Part shown: piece after piece, positions 1 to 9,129 of the stretch
Layout of the letters: each line of letters begins with the position of its first letter
How positions within the stretch are numbered: the first letter of the stretch is position 1
Assembly (NCBI GenBank): GCA_013373545.1
Contig: JABXHQ010000124.1
Location: 1-34,189, forward strand
DNA from: Gammaproteobacteria bacterium
GTDB lineage: Bacteria > Pseudomonadota > Gammaproteobacteria > Enterobacterales > Kangiellaceae
DNA: 34,189 bases
Reading direction: 5' to 3'
Notes under the pieces: generated by a model
What the model saw: the letters and a program-made list of their open reading frames with translations, nothing else
What the model was told of the DNA's origin: nothing
Database searches by the model: none
Position numbers and translations under genes: made by a program

Positions 1-153
1 CCTCGCAATGCGAGCCCTGTTCGTCAACACAATCGTTGCCGAGTCCCTGGACGTCCTCATGGCTACTTACGTAAGTTCGGTTTATGCCGCAACAAATTAC
101 GTGAGCATGCGATGAAAGGCGATGTTCCAGGCTTGGTTAAAGCTAGCTGGTAA
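1..153 (+). CDS. rpsN: 30S ribosomal protein S14, 3' fragment
   Basis: The first 50 codons of the window, ending in TAA at 151-153, translate to the C-terminal half of ribosomal protein S14. They include the family block with [12 protein letters not shown] and the terminal GLVKASW. S14 sits in the head of the small subunit near the decoding site. The 5' end lies outside the window, so the zinc-binding status cannot be fully judged. Two Cys are visible, but they are not spaced as a CxxC pair, which suggests the zinc-free type. It lies 17 bases before rpsH, as expected for the spc operon. The identification is firm; only the start is missing. Confidence 0.96.
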   Translation, partial: PRNASPVRQHNRCRVPGRPHGYLRKFGLCRNKLREHAMKGDVPGLVKASW

Positions 154-170
154 TTCTTGGGAGAATCGTC

Positions 171-569
171 ATGAGTTTGCAAGATCCTATTGCCGATTTG
201 TTAACCCGTGTTCGTAACGGGCAAATGGCAGGCAAAAAATCAGTAACTATGCCGTCTTCTAAGCAGAAAGTTAACGTTTGTAACGTGCTAAAAGAAGAAG
301 GTTTTATCACTGACTACTCTGTTTCAGAAGAAGCCGGTAACAAGCGCACTTTGTCAGTACAATTAAAGTACTTCCAAGGTCGTCCAGTTATCGATACTTT
401 GAAACGTGTTAGTCGCCCTGGTTTACGCATTTATAAGAAAGTCGACGAGTTACCAAAAGTCCAAGGTGGCTTAGGTATCGCGATTATTTCGACTTCTAAA
501 GGCGTAATGACTGACAAAGCTGCACGCGCTGCCGGTTTCGGTGGTGAAGTGATCTGCACCGTAAGTTAA
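171..569 (+). CDS. rpsH: 30S ribosomal protein S8
   Basis: 132 residues, close to the usual S8 length of about 130. It begins with [18 protein letters not shown] and ends with the conserved block around [21 protein letters not shown]8 binds helix 21 of 16S rRNA in the central domain of the small subunit and is an assembly protein. In E. coli it also represses spc operon translation by binding mRNA near rplE, which would lie upstream of this window. A GGGAGAA ribosome binding site precedes the ATG. It sits between rpsN and rplF with short gaps, so it is co-transcribed. Confidence 0.99.
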   Translation: MSLQDPIADLLTRVRNGQMAGKKSVTMPSSKQKVNVCNVLKEEGFITDYSVSEEAGNKRTLSVQLKYFQGRPVIDTLKRVSRPGLRIYKKVDELPKVQGGLGIAIISTSKGVMTDKAARAAGFGGEVICTVS

Positions 570-580
570 GGAGTAGTATC

Positions 581-1114
581 ATGTCTCGAGTAGCTAATAA
601 TCCTGTCAGCATCCCTTCTGGTGTGAACATCACATTGCAGGGGCAAGACATTACTGTTAAAGGCAGTAAAGGTGAGTTAAAAAGAACAGTACACGATGCT
701 GTTGAAATTAAGCAAGATGACAACGTACTGACTTTTACTCCTCGCGAAGGCGTCGCTAATGCAAGTGCATTTGCCGGTACCATGCGTTCACTCGTGAACA
801 ATATGGTTGTTGGTGTGAGCGATGGTTTTGAAAAGAAATTGCAACTAGTTGGTGTTGGTTACCGTGCGCAAGCAAAAGGTAACACGCTTAGCTTAACGCT
901 AGGTTTCTCACACCCTGTTGATTACGAAGTACCTGCAGGTATTACCGTAGAAACTCCTTCAAACACAGAAGTTGTGGTTAAAGGTGCGGACAAACAGCTA
1001 GTTGGCCAAGTTGCAGCGAATATCCGAGCTTACCGTCCACCAGAGCCTTATAAAGGTAAAGGTGTTCGATATGCTGATGAGCATATTCGTCGTAAAGAAG
1101 CGAAGAAAAAGTAG
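581..1114 (+). CDS. rplF: 50S ribosomal protein L6
   Basis: 177 residues, the normal L6 length, beginning [17 protein letters not shown]. The C-terminal signature around [21 protein letters not shown] is intact. L6 is built of two repeated alpha/beta domains and binds 23S rRNA near the sarcin-ricin loop and the factor-binding site. The ATG is preceded by AAGGAG at the end of rpsH, 11 bases after that gene's stop. Position between rpsH and rplR is the standard spc order. Confidence 0.99.
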   Translation: MSRVANNPVSIPSGVNITLQGQDITVKGSKGELKRTVHDAVEIKQDDNVLTFTPREGVANASAFAGTMRSLVNNMVVGVSDGFEKKLQLVGVGYRAQAKGNTLSLTLGFSHPVDYEVPAGITVETPSNTEVVVKGADKQLVGQVAANIRAYRPPEPYKGKGVRYADEHIRRKEAKKK

Positions 1115-1123
1115 GGCGTCGTC

Positions 1124-1477
1124 ATGAATAAGAAGCAAGCAAGAATACGTCGCGCCGCTTCTGGGCGCTATCACATGAAAGAACTTGGTGTTAATCGCTT
1201 GGTTGTAAACCGAACGGCTCAACACATTTATGCACAAGTTATTTCTGCAGAAGATGGTCGTGTTTTAGCTGCTGCCTCAACAAATGAGAAAGCGGTTAAA
1301 GGCGAACTTAAGAGTACTGGTAACATTGATGCAGCGAAAAAAGTTGGCAACCTAGTGGCAGAACGTGCCTTAGAAGCTGGCGTTTTAGACGTAGCATTTG
1401 ATCGTTCCGGTTTTAAATACCATGGTCGAGTTAAAGCATTGGCGGATGCGGCTCGAGAGAAAGGTCTCCAGTTTTAA
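1124..1477 (+). CDS. rplR: 50S ribosomal protein L18
   Basis: 117 residues, matching the bacterial L18 length. The N-terminus is basic ([11 protein letters not shown]), as expected for the tail that contacts 5S rRNA. The body contains the family segment with [12 protein letters not shown] and the C-terminal [25 protein letters not shown]18 mediates binding of 5S rRNA to the large subunit in the central protuberance. It starts nine bases after the rplF stop, so it is translated from the same mRNA. Confidence 0.99.
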   Translation: MNKKQARIRRAASGRYHMKELGVNRLVVNRTAQHIYAQVISAEDGRVLAAASTNEKAVKGELKSTGNIDAAKKVGNLVAERALEAGVLDVAFDRSGFKYHGRVKALADAAREKGLQF

Positions 1478-1487
1478 GGGTTGAATG

Positions 1488-1994
1488 ATGGCTAGACAAG
1501 AAGTGAACAACACCGAAGGTCTGGTGGAAAAATTAGTCAACGTTAACCGTGTCGCCAAAGTGGTTAAAGGTGGTCGTATTTTCTCTTTCACCGCTTTAAC
1601 TGTTGTCGGCGATGGTAAAGGTAAGGTTGGCTTTGGTCGCGGTAAAGCCCGCGAAGTTCCAGCAGCGATTCAAAAGGCGATGGAGCAAGCTCGTCGCAAT
1701 ATGGTCCAAGTTGAATTAAAAGACGGACACACATTACAGCATCCTATCAATGCTGCGCATGGTGCTTCTAAAGTATTCATGCAACCAGCATCTGAAGGTA
1801 CCGGTATTATCGCCGGTGGTGCAATGCGTGCAGTGTTCGAAGTACTTGGTATTCAGAATGTACTGGCAAAGAGTAACGGTTCTACTAACCCAATTAACAT
1901 TGTCCGCGCGACAATCAAAGGGTTAGCGAACATGGCAACTCCTGAGTCAGTGGCCGCTAAGCGTGGCAAAACTGTAGAAGATATTCTGGAGTAG
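1488..1994 (+). CDS. rpsE: 30S ribosomal protein S5
   Basis: 168 residues when started at the second of two adjacent ATGs (1485 and 1488). I prefer 1488 because the AAGGG site at 1476-1480 is then seven bases away and the protein begins MARQ, as in relatives. The double-stranded-RNA-binding-like N-terminal domain carries [17 protein letters not shown], and the C-terminal domain has [21 protein letters not shown]5 lies at the mRNA entry channel and affects decoding fidelity. It starts ten bases after the rplR stop. Confidence 0.98.
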   Translation: MARQEVNNTEGLVEKLVNVNRVAKVVKGGRIFSFTALTVVGDGKGKVGFGRGKAREVPAAIQKAMEQARRNMVQVELKDGHTLQHPINAAHGASKVFMQPASEGTGIIAGGAMRAVFEVLGIQNVLAKSNGSTNPINIVRATIKGLANMATPESVAAKRGKTVEDILE

Positions 1995-1998
1995 TGTC

Positions 1999-2181
1999 AT
2001 GGCGAATAAAACATTTAAAGTAACGCAAACGCGTTCTAGCATTGGCCGCTTGAAGGCGCATAAAGCGTGTTTAGCAGGCTTGGGTTTACGCAAGATCGGT
2101 CATACCGTAGAGGTTTTGGATACTCCTGAAAACCGTGGTATGGCAAATAAGGTCTACTACATGGTAAGCGTGGAGGACTAA
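1999..2181 (+). CDS. rpmD: 50S ribosomal protein L30
   Basis: 60 residues, the normal length of bacterial L30. It contains the typical segment [21 protein letters not shown] followed by [15 protein letters not shown]30 is a small ferredoxin-fold protein of the large subunit. It starts four bases after rpsE and ends one base before rplO, so translational coupling on the spc mRNA is likely. Confidence 0.98.
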   Translation: MANKTFKVTQTRSSIGRLKAHKACLAGLGLRKIGHTVEVLDTPENRGMANKVYYMVSVED

Positions 2182-2182
2182 G

Positions 2183-2620
2183 ATGCGATTAAATACTCTT
2201 AGCCCAGCTGACGGCGCAAAAAAGTCTCGCAAACGTGTTGGTCGTGGTATCGGTTCTACCTTAGGTAAAACTGCTGGCCGTGGTCACAAAGGTTTGAAGT
2301 CGCGCTCAGGTGGAAAAGTTAGTGCGGGTTTCGAAGGTGGTCAAATGCCTTTGAAACAACGTTTACCGAAATTCGGTTTCACATCACGTAAGTCTTTAGT
2401 ATCAGCAGAAGTTCGTCTTGCTGAGCTAAACAAAGTTGAAGGTGAAGTCGTAGATTTGCTTAGCTTGAAAGCGGCAGGTGTTATTAATAATAGCATCGAG
2501 CACGTTAAAGTTATGCTATCCGGTGAAATCAAAAAATCTGTTACTGTAGCGTCAAGCATCCGAGTATCGAAAGGTGCTAAGGAAGCCATTGAAGCTGCAG
2601 GCGGAAAGGTTGAAAGCTAA
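2183..2620 (+). CDS. rplO: 50S ribosomal protein L15
   Basis: 145 residues with the glycine- and arginine-rich N-terminal extension that threads into 23S rRNA ([21 protein letters not shown]) and a globular C-terminal domain. L15 is a late assembly protein of the large subunit. A strong GGAGG ribosome binding site at 2171-2175 lies inside the end of rpmD. The TAA stop at 2618-2620 shares its last A with the secY ATG, indicating coupled translation with secY. Confidence 0.99.
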   Translation: MRLNTLSPADGAKKSRKRVGRGIGSTLGKTAGRGHKGLKSRSGGKVSAGFEGGQMPLKQRLPKFGFTSRKSLVSAEVRLAELNKVEGEVVDLLSLKAAGVINNSIEHVKVMLSGEIKKSVTVASSIRVSKGAKEAIEAAGGKVES

Positions 2621-3954
2621 TGGCCAAAGGTCCTGCTCTCTCAAGTAATAGCGGAATGTCCGAGCTAAAACAGCGTTTGCTGTTTTTGCTCGGCGCTCTT
2701 ATTGTTTTCCGAATTGGATCGTTCGTTCCCGTTCCAGGAATCGACTCAACTGTTTTACAACAGATGTTAGATTCACAATCCGGTAACCTATTGGCGATGT
2801 TCAATATGTTTTCTGGTGGAGCACTTGAGCGAGCCAGTGTTTTTGCGCTAGGCATTATGCCTTACATCTCAGCGTCGATTATCATTCAGATAATGGGCTT
2901 TGTTGATGACCGCATGAAACAACTTAAGAAAGAAGGCGAAGCTGGACGTCGTAAATTGAGTCAATACACCCGTTACCTAACCTTAGCGTTAGCAACGGTT
3001 CAAGCCGTCGGTATTTCGATGAACTTGCCGACTATGTTGCCGGGTATTGTTCCAAATCCAGGGTTCGCATTCTACTTTGGTGCTGTCGTATCGTTAGTAA
3101 CCGGTACTATGTTCTTGATGTGGCTTGGTGAGCAAATCAACGAACGCGGTATTGGTAACGGTATTTCAATGTTAATCACCGCAGGTATTATTGCTGGTCT
3201 TCCGAGCGCCATTGGTAGCACGGTTGAGCAAGCGCGTACCGGTGAGTTACATGATTTAGCATTGATGGGTATCGCAGCGCTAATCGTGATTGTGACATTC
3301 TTTGTTGTATGGGTTGAACGTGGTCAACGTCGTATCGTCGTTAATTACGCAAAGCGTCAACAAGGTCGTAAAGTATTTGCAGCGCAAAGCAGCCATTTGC
3401 CATTGAAGGTGAATATGGCAGGTGTTATTCCGGCTATCTTTGCAACTGCAATCATCATGTTCCCAGGTTCAATCTTACAATGGGTTGGTCAGGGAAATGA
3501 AAGCTTGGGTTGGTTGCGTGACATTACTGCTCAATTGCAACCTGGAAATCCCTTGTACATTATTCTCTACGCGATTGGCATTATATTCTTCTGCTTCTTC
3601 TATACTGCATTGACCATGAATCCTCGTGAGACGGCAGACAATTTGAAGAAGTCTGGAGCGTTTATTCCTGGAATTCGTCCTGGTGAGCAAACCTCCAAAT
3701 ACATTGACAAGGTTATGACGCGGCTTACTTTGGCGGGTGCACTTTATGTAACGATTGTGTGCTTGTTACCAGAGTTTCTAATCTTGTTCACTCAGGTGCC
3801 TTTCTACTTCGGTGGTACCTCACTGCTGATTATCGTAGTTGTAGTAATGGACTTTATGTCTCAAGTTCAGAGTCATTTAATGTCTAAAAACTATGAGTCA
3901 GTATTGAAAAAGGCGAATTTTAAGAATTATGGCGCTTCCGGTCAGATCCGATAG
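2620..3954 (+). CDS. secY: Protein translocase subunit SecY
   Basis: 444 residues with ten hydrophobic segments, the expected topology of the SecYEG channel in the inner membrane. SecY forms the pore for Sec-dependent export and membrane insertion. Visible family blocks include the first helix region [13 protein letters not shown], the plug-region neighbourhood [20 protein letters not shown], and the C-terminal cytoplasmic loop with [16 protein letters not shown]. The start overlaps the rplO stop by one base. A 34-base gap follows, then rpmJ. Length and motifs are ordinary and complete. Confidence 0.99.
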   Translation: MAKGPALSSNSGMSELKQRLLFLLGALIVFRIGSFVPVPGIDSTVLQQMLDSQSGNLLAMFNMFSGGALERASVFALGIMPYISASIIIQIMGFVDDRMKQLKKEGEAGRRKLSQYTRYLTLALATVQAVGISMNLPTMLPGIVPNPGFAFYFGAVVSLVTGTMFLMWLGEQINERGIGNGISMLITAGIIAGLPSAIGSTVEQARTGELHDLALMGIAALIVIVTFFVVWVERGQRRIVVNYAKRQQGRKVFAAQSSHLPLKVNMAGVIPAIFATAIIMFPGSILQWVGQGNESLGWLRDITAQLQPGNPLYIILYAIGIIFFCFFYTALTMNPRETADNLKKSGAFIPGIRPGEQTSKYIDKVMTRLTLAGALYVTIVCLLPEFLILFTQVPFYFGGTSLLIIVVVVMDFMSQVQSHLMSKNYESVLKKANFKNYGASGQIR

Positions 3955-3988
3955 GATCGCGGTTAGTCAGAAACTTTTGGAGTAGATT

Positions 3989-4102
3989 ATGAAAGTTCGT
4001 GCTTCGGTAAAAAAGATTTGCCGTAACTGCAAGGTAATCCGTCGTCATGGTAGTGTTCGGGTTATTTGTGAAGACCCACGACACAAGCAGCGTCAGGGTT
4101 AA
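3989..4102 (+). CDS. rpmJ: 50S ribosomal protein L36
   Basis: A 37-residue reading frame beginning [14 protein letters not shown] and ending with the typical HKQRQG. The zinc-ribbon ligands Cys11, Cys14, Cys27 and His32 are all present, so this is the zinc-binding form of L36. TTGGAG upstream serves as ribosome binding site. It lies after secY and before rpsM, exactly where L36 closes the spc operon in gammaproteobacteria. Confidence 0.97.
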   Translation: MKVRASVKKICRNCKVIRRHGSVRVICEDPRHKQRQG

Positions 4103-4139
4103 TCGTAAGTTAAATCAAAAACTGGTTGATATATACCCG

Positions 4140-4199
4140 GTTTATGGCTATCCTATTGCGCCTTTTTGGCTAGGTTAGCCAAATTAAAATTAAGTGGAG
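4140..4199 (+). promoter_or_regulatory. rpsM (alpha operon) leader with alternative hairpins; candidate S4 target
   Basis: Between rpmJ and rpsM there are 106 bases. A perfect eight-base-pair stem with a three-base loop (TTTGGCTA/TAGCCAAA, 4165-4172 and 4176-4183) lies just before the GGAG site at 4196-4199. The upstream copy GGCTATCC (4147-4154) can instead pair with GGTTAGCC (4173-4180) with one mismatch, so two folds exclude each other. In E. coli protein S4 represses this operon through a pseudoknot in the same position. The position and the competing folds are seen; S4 binding is inference. No U-tract follows, so it is not a terminator. Confidence 0.45.
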
Positions 4200-4208
4200 T
4201 TTGATTAA

Positions 4209-4565
4209 ATGGCCCGTATAGCTGGCATTAACATACCTGTACATAAGCATGCTGAAGTTGCATTAACTGCAATTTACGGTGTCGGCCGCCCACGCGCTTT
4301 GAAAATTTGCGAAGCAGCGGGAATCGAGCCTAGCGTTAAAATTAAAGATCTTGACGAAGCCCAAATTGAAACTTTGCGTTCAGAAGTGGCCAAGTTCACT
4401 GTAGAAGGTGACTTACGTCGAGAAGTGAGTATGAACATTAAACGTTTGATGGACCTTGGTTGTTTCCGTGGTATCCGTCATCGTCGTGGTCTTCCAGTAC
4501 GTGGTCAACGTACCAAGACCAATGCTCGTACTCGTAAAGGGCCTCGTAAGCCTATTAAAAACTAA
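4209..4565 (+). CDS. rpsM: 30S ribosomal protein S13
   Basis: 118 residues, the usual S13 length, starting [20 protein letters not shown]. The helix-two-turn-helix region with [17 protein letters not shown] and the basic C-terminal tail [20 protein letters not shown] are intact. S13 lies in the small-subunit head, contacts the P-site tRNA and forms intersubunit bridges with L5 and L31. It is the first gene of the alpha operon and has the leader described at 4140-4199. Confidence 0.99.
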   Translation: MARIAGINIPVHKHAEVALTAIYGVGRPRALKICEAAGIEPSVKIKDLDEAQIETLRSEVAKFTVEGDLRREVSMNIKRLMDLGCFRGIRHRRGLPVRGQRTKTNARTRKGPRKPIKN

Positions 4566-4581
4566 CGCTAGGATTTGAATT

Positions 4582-4971
4582 ATGGCAAAGACACCTACTA
4601 AGGCCCGTAAAAAGGTCAAAAAGCATGTAGTTGATGGCATGGCTCACATCCATGCCTCATTTAATAACACCATCGTAACTGTCACTGATCGTCAAGGTAA
4701 TGCTCTAGCTTGGGCAACTGCCGGTGGATCGGGTTTCCGTGGTTCTCGTAAATCTACACCATTTGCTGCTCAAGTAGCGGCTGACCGTGTTGCAAGCATG
4801 GTTAAGGAAATGGGAATGAAAAATCTTGAAGTATTCGTGAAAGGTCCTGGACCAGGTCGCGAATCAGCGGTTCGTGCTTTCGGCGCGGCTGGTTTCAAGA
4901 TTACTAACATCACTGATGTTACTCCTATTCCACACAATGGTTGTCGTCCGCCTAAAAAGCGACGCGTGTAA
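4582..4971 (+). CDS. rpsK: 30S ribosomal protein S11
   Basis: 129 residues, the normal S11 length. It contains [19 protein letters not shown], the glycine-rich segment with [16 protein letters not shown], and the highly conserved C-terminus [15 protein letters not shown]11 is in the platform of the small subunit, near the Shine-Dalgarno helix and the E site. The AGGA upstream of the ATG provides the ribosome binding site. It follows rpsM by 16 bases. Confidence 0.99.
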   Translation: MAKTPTKARKKVKKHVVDGMAHIHASFNNTIVTVTDRQGNALAWATAGGSGFRGSRKSTPFAAQVAADRVASMVKEMGMKNLEVFVKGPGPGRESAVRAFGAAGFKITNITDVTPIPHNGCRPPKKRRV

Positions 4972-4990
4972 TTACTAACGGAGACGAACA

Positions 4991-5611
4991 ATGGCTAGAT
5001 ATCGTGGTCCTAAGTTAAAACTTGCACGTCGTGAAGGCACAGATTTGATGCTGAAAAGCGGCGTTCGAGCAATTGAAAGCAAATGTAAAATCGATCAAAC
5101 ACCGGGTCAACACGGATCAAAACGTCCGCGTTTATCTGATTACGGTGTACAGTTACGTGAGAAGCAAAAAGTTCGTCGTATTTACGGCGTGCTAGAAAAG
5201 CAATTCCGCAACTATTATAAGCAAGCTGCCAGCTTGAAAGGTGCTACTGGCGAAAACTTGCTCCAGCTATTAGAATCTCGCTTGGATAACGTTGTTTATC
5301 GCATGGGATTTGGAGCAACTCGCGCAGAAGCCCGTCAGTTGGTCAGCCATAAATCACTTATGGTTAATGGTGTGGTAGTAAATATCCCATCTTACCAAGT
5401 GAAGCCCAATGACATCGTCACTATTCGTGAGAAGTCAAAAGGTCAAGCACGTATTAAAGCAGCACTTGAGTTAGCTGCCCAACGTGACAAGCCAACTTGG
5501 GTTGAAGTTGACGAAAACAAAATGGAAGGGACTTTCAAAGCCATTCCTGAGCGCAGTGACTTACCTTCAGAAATCAACGAAAATCTGATTGTGGAGCTGT
5601 ACTCCAAGTAA
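4991..5611 (+). CDS. rpsD: 30S ribosomal protein S4
   Basis: 206 residues, matching the gammaproteobacterial S4 length. It opens [19 protein letters not shown] and carries the S4 RNA-binding domain with [27 protein letters not shown] at about residues 93-120. S4 is a primary 16S rRNA binder at the 5' domain and, in E. coli, the translational repressor of the alpha operon. Its target here would be the rpsM leader. GGAG lies just before the ATG. It lacks the four-Cys zinc site seen in some bacteria; a single Cys is visible near residue 32. Confidence 0.99.
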   Translation: MARYRGPKLKLARREGTDLMLKSGVRAIESKCKIDQTPGQHGSKRPRLSDYGVQLREKQKVRRIYGVLEKQFRNYYKQAASLKGATGENLLQLLESRLDNVVYRMGFGATRAEARQLVSHKSLMVNGVVVNIPSYQVKPNDIVTIREKSKGQARIKAALELAAQRDKPTWVEVDENKMEGTFKAIPERSDLPSEINENLIVELYSK

Positions 5612-5642
5612 AGCCTAATTCTTTAAAGAGGACAGGATTTGT

Positions 5643-6626
5643 ATGGGTAATGTCAACGAATTTTTGACACCACGACAAATAAAGGTTGAGCAAATTGATG
5701 ACAATCGCGCGAAAGTGGTTTTAGAGCCATTTGAGCGCGGCTTCGGTCATACATTGGGCAACTCTTTGCGTCGTATTTTGCTTTCGTCAATGCCAGGCGC
5801 AGCAGTCGTAGAAGTAGAAATTGATGGCGTGCTTCATGAATACACCACTATTGAAGGTGTTCAAGAAGACGTAATCGAGATCCTGTTAAACCTAAAAGGC
5901 TTAGCAGTGAGTTTGGAAGATAAAGACGAAGCAATTTTAACTTTGCAAAAAAGCGGTGAAGGTGATGTTACCGGTGCCGATATTGCTGGGTTATCTGGTG
6001 TTGAGATCATCAATCCTGAGCATAAAATTGCGACCCTGACTAAAAACGGTTCTATTGCTATGAATATTAAAGTAGCGAAAGGTCGTGGTTATGAGTCAGC
6101 GGCAAATCGTCATAGTGCAGAAGAAGATGCACCAATTGGTCGTCTTCAAGTTGACGCATCTTTCAGTCCTGTTCGACGTGTTTCTTACGTAGTTGAAGCT
6201 GCACGTGTTGAACAGCGTACTAACCTCGACAAATTAGTTTTAGAAATTGAAACTAATGGCACTATTGACCCAGAAGAAGCGATTCGCCGCAGCGCGACGA
6301 TTCTTCAGGAGCAACTAGCCGCGTTTGTTGACTTGAAAGATGAGAAAGAGTCAGAGCCTGAGAGCCGTGAGCCTGAAATCGATCCGATTCTATTGCGTCC
6401 TGTTGACGATTTAGAATTGACGGTCCGTTCTGCGAACTGCTTGAAAACCGAAAATATTCATTACATCGGTGATTTGATTCAGCGCACAGAAGTTGAATTG
6501 TTGAAGACACCTAACTTAGGTAAAAAGTCTTTAACAGAAATCAAAGACGTATTAGCTTCACGCGGTCTGTCTTTGGGTATGCGTTTAGAAAACTGGCCTC
6601 CAGCAAGTCTTCTAGACGACAAGTAA
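5643..6626 (+). CDS. rpoA: DNA-directed RNA polymerase subunit alpha
   Basis: 327 residues, close to the usual 329. The N-terminal dimerisation domain has the conserved [20 protein letters not shown] near residues 33-52, used for alpha dimer formation and beta/beta-prime assembly. An acidic linker around residues 235-250 leads to the C-terminal domain that contacts UP-element DNA and activators, with [17 protein letters not shown] and [13 protein letters not shown]. It follows rpsD by 31 bases with an AGGA ribosome binding site. An intrinsic terminator lies immediately downstream, so its transcript may be partly separated from rplQ. Confidence 0.99.
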   Translation: MGNVNEFLTPRQIKVEQIDDNRAKVVLEPFERGFGHTLGNSLRRILLSSMPGAAVVEVEIDGVLHEYTTIEGVQEDVIEILLNLKGLAVSLEDKDEAILTLQKSGEGDVTGADIAGLSGVEIINPEHKIATLTKNGSIAMNIKVAKGRGYESAANRHSAEEDAPIGRLQVDASFSPVRRVSYVVEAARVEQRTNLDKLVLEIETNGTIDPEEAIRRSATILQEQLAAFVDLKDEKESEPESREPEIDPILLRPVDDLELTVRSANCLKTENIHYIGDLIQRTEVELLKTPNLGKKSLTEIKDVLASRGLSLGMRLENWPPASLLDDK

Positions 6627-6648
6627 TTCCTTCTTGTAAAGGAAGAAT

Positions 6649-6677
6649 AAAATCACCGGCCTTGGTCGGTGATTTTT
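6649..6677 (+). terminator. Intrinsic terminator between rpoA and rplQ
   Basis: AAAATCACCG (6649-6658) and CGGTGATTTT (6667-6676) form a perfect ten-base-pair stem with an eight-base loop, ending in a run of five T. A smaller TTCCTT/AAGGAA hairpin lies just upstream, after the rpoA stop. The shape is that of a rho-independent terminator. Its presence inside the usual rpoA-rplQ unit is unusual; it may act partially. Confidence 0.85.
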
Positions 6678-6744
6678 GTTATATAAATGAAACTAAATAA
6701 AAGCAGTACTATTGCAGGCTGCTTAATATAAAGAGGTATTGACC

Positions 6745-7149
6745 ATGCGTCATCGTAAGAGTGGACGTCAGCTGAACCGTAATAGTTCACATCGTCAAGC
6801 AATGTTCCGCAATATGTCGGTTTCATTGTTCAAGCATCAAGTAATTAAAACTACTTTACCTAAAGCGAAAGAACTTCGCCGCATCGCGGAGCCTTTGATC
6901 ACTTTAGCTAAAACTGACAGTGTTGCGAATCGCCGTTTAGCGTTTTCACGCACTCGTTCAAAAGAAGCCGTTGGTATTCTTTTTAACGAACTAGGTCCTC
7001 GCTATCAAGATCGCCCAGGCGGTTATTTACGTATCATCAAAGCCGGTTTCCGTACTGGTGATAACGCACCGATGGCAATTGTTGAACTAGTTGATCGCCC
7101 AGAAGTTGAAGAAGATATTGTTGAAGAAGTAGACGAAACTGAAGAGTAA
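6745..7149 (+). CDS. rplQ: 50S ribosomal protein L17
   Basis: 134 residues when started at the ATG at 6745, which gives the universal [18 protein letters not shown]-terminus. The in-frame TTG two codons earlier is not needed. AAGAGG at 6731-6736 is well spaced. L17 sits near the peptide exit tunnel of the large subunit. The C-terminus has an acidic tail rich in Glu and Asp, slightly longer than in E. coli. It is separated from rpoA by a terminator hairpin, and its leader holds an AAGCAG/CTGCTT inverted repeat (6701-6706 and 6719-6724). I found no convincing promoter of its own. Confidence 0.98.
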   Translation: MRHRKSGRQLNRNSSHRQAMFRNMSVSLFKHQVIKTTLPKAKELRRIAEPLITLAKTDSVANRRLAFSRTRSKEAVGILFNELGPRYQDRPGGYLRIIKAGFRTGDNAPMAIVELVDRPEVEEDIVEEVDETEE

Positions 7150-7170
7150 GCGACTACTTTTAAAATTTTT

Positions 7171-7197
7171 AAAGCCGGCGCTTGCCGGCTTTTTTTT
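7171..7197 (+). terminator. Intrinsic terminator after rplQ
   Basis: AAAGCCGGC (7171-7179) pairs with GCCGGCTTT (7184-7192) around a GCTT loop, followed by T to position 7197. This is a strong rho-independent terminator closing the ribosomal protein region. Confidence 0.95.
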
Positions 7198-7231
7198 GTG
7201 AAAAATCACTCATTTAGACCTTCCATTAGGC

Positions 7232-7260
7232 TTGATAGATTTATCTGAATTGGCTATATT
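7232..7260 (+). promoter_or_regulatory. Sigma-70 type promoter for the DUF1338 gene
   Basis: TTGATA at 7232-7237 and TATATT at 7255-7260 are separated by exactly 17 bases, a near-consensus pair. The predicted start of transcription near 7267 leaves a leader of about 26 bases containing GGAG (7284-7287) before the ATG at 7293. Confidence 0.7.
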
Positions 7261-7292
7261 GTGCACTGCAATAAATTGTCAACGGAGCCTAT

Positions 7293-8093
7293 ATGCACCA
7301 ATTGCTTGAAAATCTTTGGGAAGATTATTTAACCTTAACGCCGGACGCTAAGCGTATTCACGACCTATTCGCCACTAATGGAGAGACCATCGTGAACGAT
7401 CACATTGCACTGCGCACCTTTAATCGAGGCGCAATTGCATTGGACGCTATTGCCGAGTATTTAGCTCAGTTTGGCTACAAAGCGGTTGATGAATATCACT
7501 TCGAAGCGAAAAAACTTCGCGCTTATCATTTTGAAGTTCCTACCGATCTCGATGCTCCTAAAATCTTCGTCAGCGAGTTGTTGTTAGAAGAGATGCCACA
7601 AGCAGTGCAAGATATTTGCGAAGGCTTAATCGCAGAAGCTGAACAAGCCATTGCCGAAAAGGGTCTTAGTTTACCTATGATGCCTTGGCGAACCATCTCT
7701 GCTGGCGAATACGAACTATTGTTAAAGCACAGCGAGTATGCGGCTTGGTTAGCAACTTTTGGGCTTAGAGCGAATCACTTTACGGTTTCCGTCAATCACC
7801 TAACGCAACTAGCTTCATTGGAAGCAGTCAATGAGCTATTGAAAGAAAAGAGTTTTGCGTTAAATGTTAGTGGTGGTGAAATTAAAGGTAGTGAGGAAGT
7901 AGCGCTAAAACAGAGCTCAACGATGGCCAATTTAGTCAAATGGTCATTTAGTGATCGTGAATTAACCATTCGCAGTTGCTTTTATGAGTTTGCCGAGCGC
8001 TTCAATATACCGGGGACTGACCAACAGTACCGTGGTTTTGTTGCAGCCTCTGCAGACAAAATTTTTGAATCAACCAACGTAGCAGCGGCTTAA
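7293..8093 (+). CDS. DUF1338-family VOC-fold protein, putative metal-dependent oxygenase
   Basis: 266 residues resembling the DUF1338 family, whose larger member HglS (YdcJ type) is a metal-dependent 2-oxoadipate dioxygenase/decarboxylase in lysine breakdown. Visible candidates for the metal triad are His37 in NDHIALRTF, His162 in the second-half motif NHFTVSVNHL, and a Glu in YEFAERF (232 or 235). The KQSSTMA segment is also typical. It is much shorter than HglS, so the substrate may differ. It has its own promoter and stands alone between two terminators. The family call is good, but the reaction is unproven for this short subgroup. Confidence 0.8.
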   Translation: MHQLLENLWEDYLTLTPDAKRIHDLFATNGETIVNDHIALRTFNRGAIALDAIAEYLAQFGYKAVDEYHFEAKKLRAYHFEVPTDLDAPKIFVSELLLEEMPQAVQDICEGLIAEAEQAIAEKGLSLPMMPWRTISAGEYELLLKHSEYAAWLATFGLRANHFTVSVNHLTQLASLEAVNELLKEKSFALNVSGGEIKGSEEVALKQSSTMANLVKWSFSDRELTIRSCFYEFAERFNIPGTDQQYRGFVAASADKIFESTNVAAA

Positions 8094-8108
8094 ACAGCCG
8101 CTCGTTTT
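8084..8108 (+). terminator. Probable terminator spanning the DUF1338 stop codon
   Basis: AGCGGCT (8084-8090) and AGCCGCT (8096-8102) form a seven-base-pair stem whose loop contains the TAA stop, followed by CG and four T. It sits at the convergent junction with the LysM lipoprotein gene, whose stop is at 8107-8109. The T-run is short, so efficiency is uncertain. Confidence 0.55.
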
Positions 8109-9129
8109 AGTTATTCAGTTGGTTCAGTTGTACTAATAGCTTTTCAGCGCGGGCTTTGTAAATTTTTGCAGGTTCGTGCTGAGGGTTTATTCGCAATACT
8201 TGATCCCATAGCTCCACAGCTTGTTTTAGTTTTTGACTGCGCTGTAAAATAACCGCCTGCCCATGTAGCTCCTCGCTAAGTTCATCAACAATGTTTTGAT
8301 ACTTTTCTTGATGTGCAGCTTTTGGCAATCTAGTGGCCGCCACTGCTTCTTGATAAGCCAAATCCCACTGTTGCTTAGCTATTTGCTGCTGTGCTTTGCT
8401 CATATGTAGGGTGTATTCACACTTTTGTCGACTTATGTTGATCCGCTGGCGCACTTTGGTGTCACCTTGGGTTGGAAACTGCTTTAACGCGGTTAGTAAA
8501 CTTTGCGCGTTATCTGCATTTAAGTCGTTATCTAAAGCCGCCAATGTTCGGTACAAATAATCGATGTAGTTGGCACGATTAAGCTTCGACAAAGTGATGC
8601 TTTTTAATTCAGTCAGAGCTGCTAAGGGTTGCTGCTGACTTAACTTCTCAGCGACTGCAGCAAAATTACTGGCGTGACTTTTACTGGGCTGTGTCTGTGG
8701 GATTTTTATTCGTTGTCCTGCGCGCAAATTTTGCGGATTGGCAATGTTGTTATATTTGGCTAAGCCATAAAACTCGAGAGAGTGACCCAAAAAACGGAGT
8801 GCAAGCTTGCCAAAAGTATCGCCCTGTTTTACTTGGTAATAGAAAAAATCGCTACCATAACGCTTCTTTGCCGCTACTTCGATTTGACCCAATAGGCGCT
8901 TGGCCGTTGGATTATTGGGTGCGGCCGCTAAAGCTTTCTTTAATAACATTTGTGCGGCATCGGCCTGACCGCTTTCAAGCTTAACGATGGCTTGGTTAAT
9001 CCACTGGCTGACTTCTGCTGCTGAACCCGCTTGTTTCACAGGCGCTGGCGGCTGGTCACCAATAAACGATTGGCAACCGGTAAGCAGCAAAGAGCAAATG
9101 ACGACACATAGTCGTATCAGATTAAGCAT
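8107..9129 (-). CDS. LysM and TPR domain lipoprotein, function unknown
   Basis: 340 residues. The N-terminus is a lipoprotein signal with lipobox LLTGC, placing the lipidated Cys at 19. The following Gln is not an inner-membrane retention residue, so outer-membrane anchoring is likely. Residues about 37-85 look like a TPR-type helical repeat. Residues 97-144 form a LysM peptidoglycan-binding domain ([14 protein letters not shown] through [10 protein letters not shown]). The rest is helical with a second TPR-like stretch near the C-terminus. Its start overlaps the end of smpB by eight bases, so it is probably translated by coupling with smpB. It probably binds the cell wall from the periplasmic side; no enzymatic motif is seen. 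Confidence 0.82.
   Translation of the reverse strand: MLNLIRLCVVICSLLLTGCQSFIGDQPPAPVKQAGSAAEVSQWINQAIVKLESGQADAAQMLLKKALAAAPNNPTAKRLLGQIEVAAKKRYGSDFFYYQVKQGDTFGKLALRFLGHSLEFYGLAKYNNIANPQNLRAGQRIKIPQTQPSKSHASNFAAVAEKLSQQQPLAALTELKSITLSKLNRANYIDYLYRTLAALDNDLNADNAQSLLTALKQFPTQGDTKVRQRINISRQKCEYTLHMSKAQQQIAKQQWDLAYQEAVAATRLPKAAHQEKYQNIVDELSEELHGQAVILQRSQKLKQAVELWDQVLRINPQHEPAKIYKARAEKLLVQLNQLNN

Noticed and set aside
496-801. Minus-strand open frame of 101 codons across rpsH-rplF
   Set aside because: It is antisense to two certain ribosomal protein genes and has no recognisable domain.
4165-4183. The rpsM leader hairpin as a terminator for rpmJ
   Set aside because: No T-run follows the stem and it sits beside the rpsM ribosome binding site, so a regulatory role fits better.
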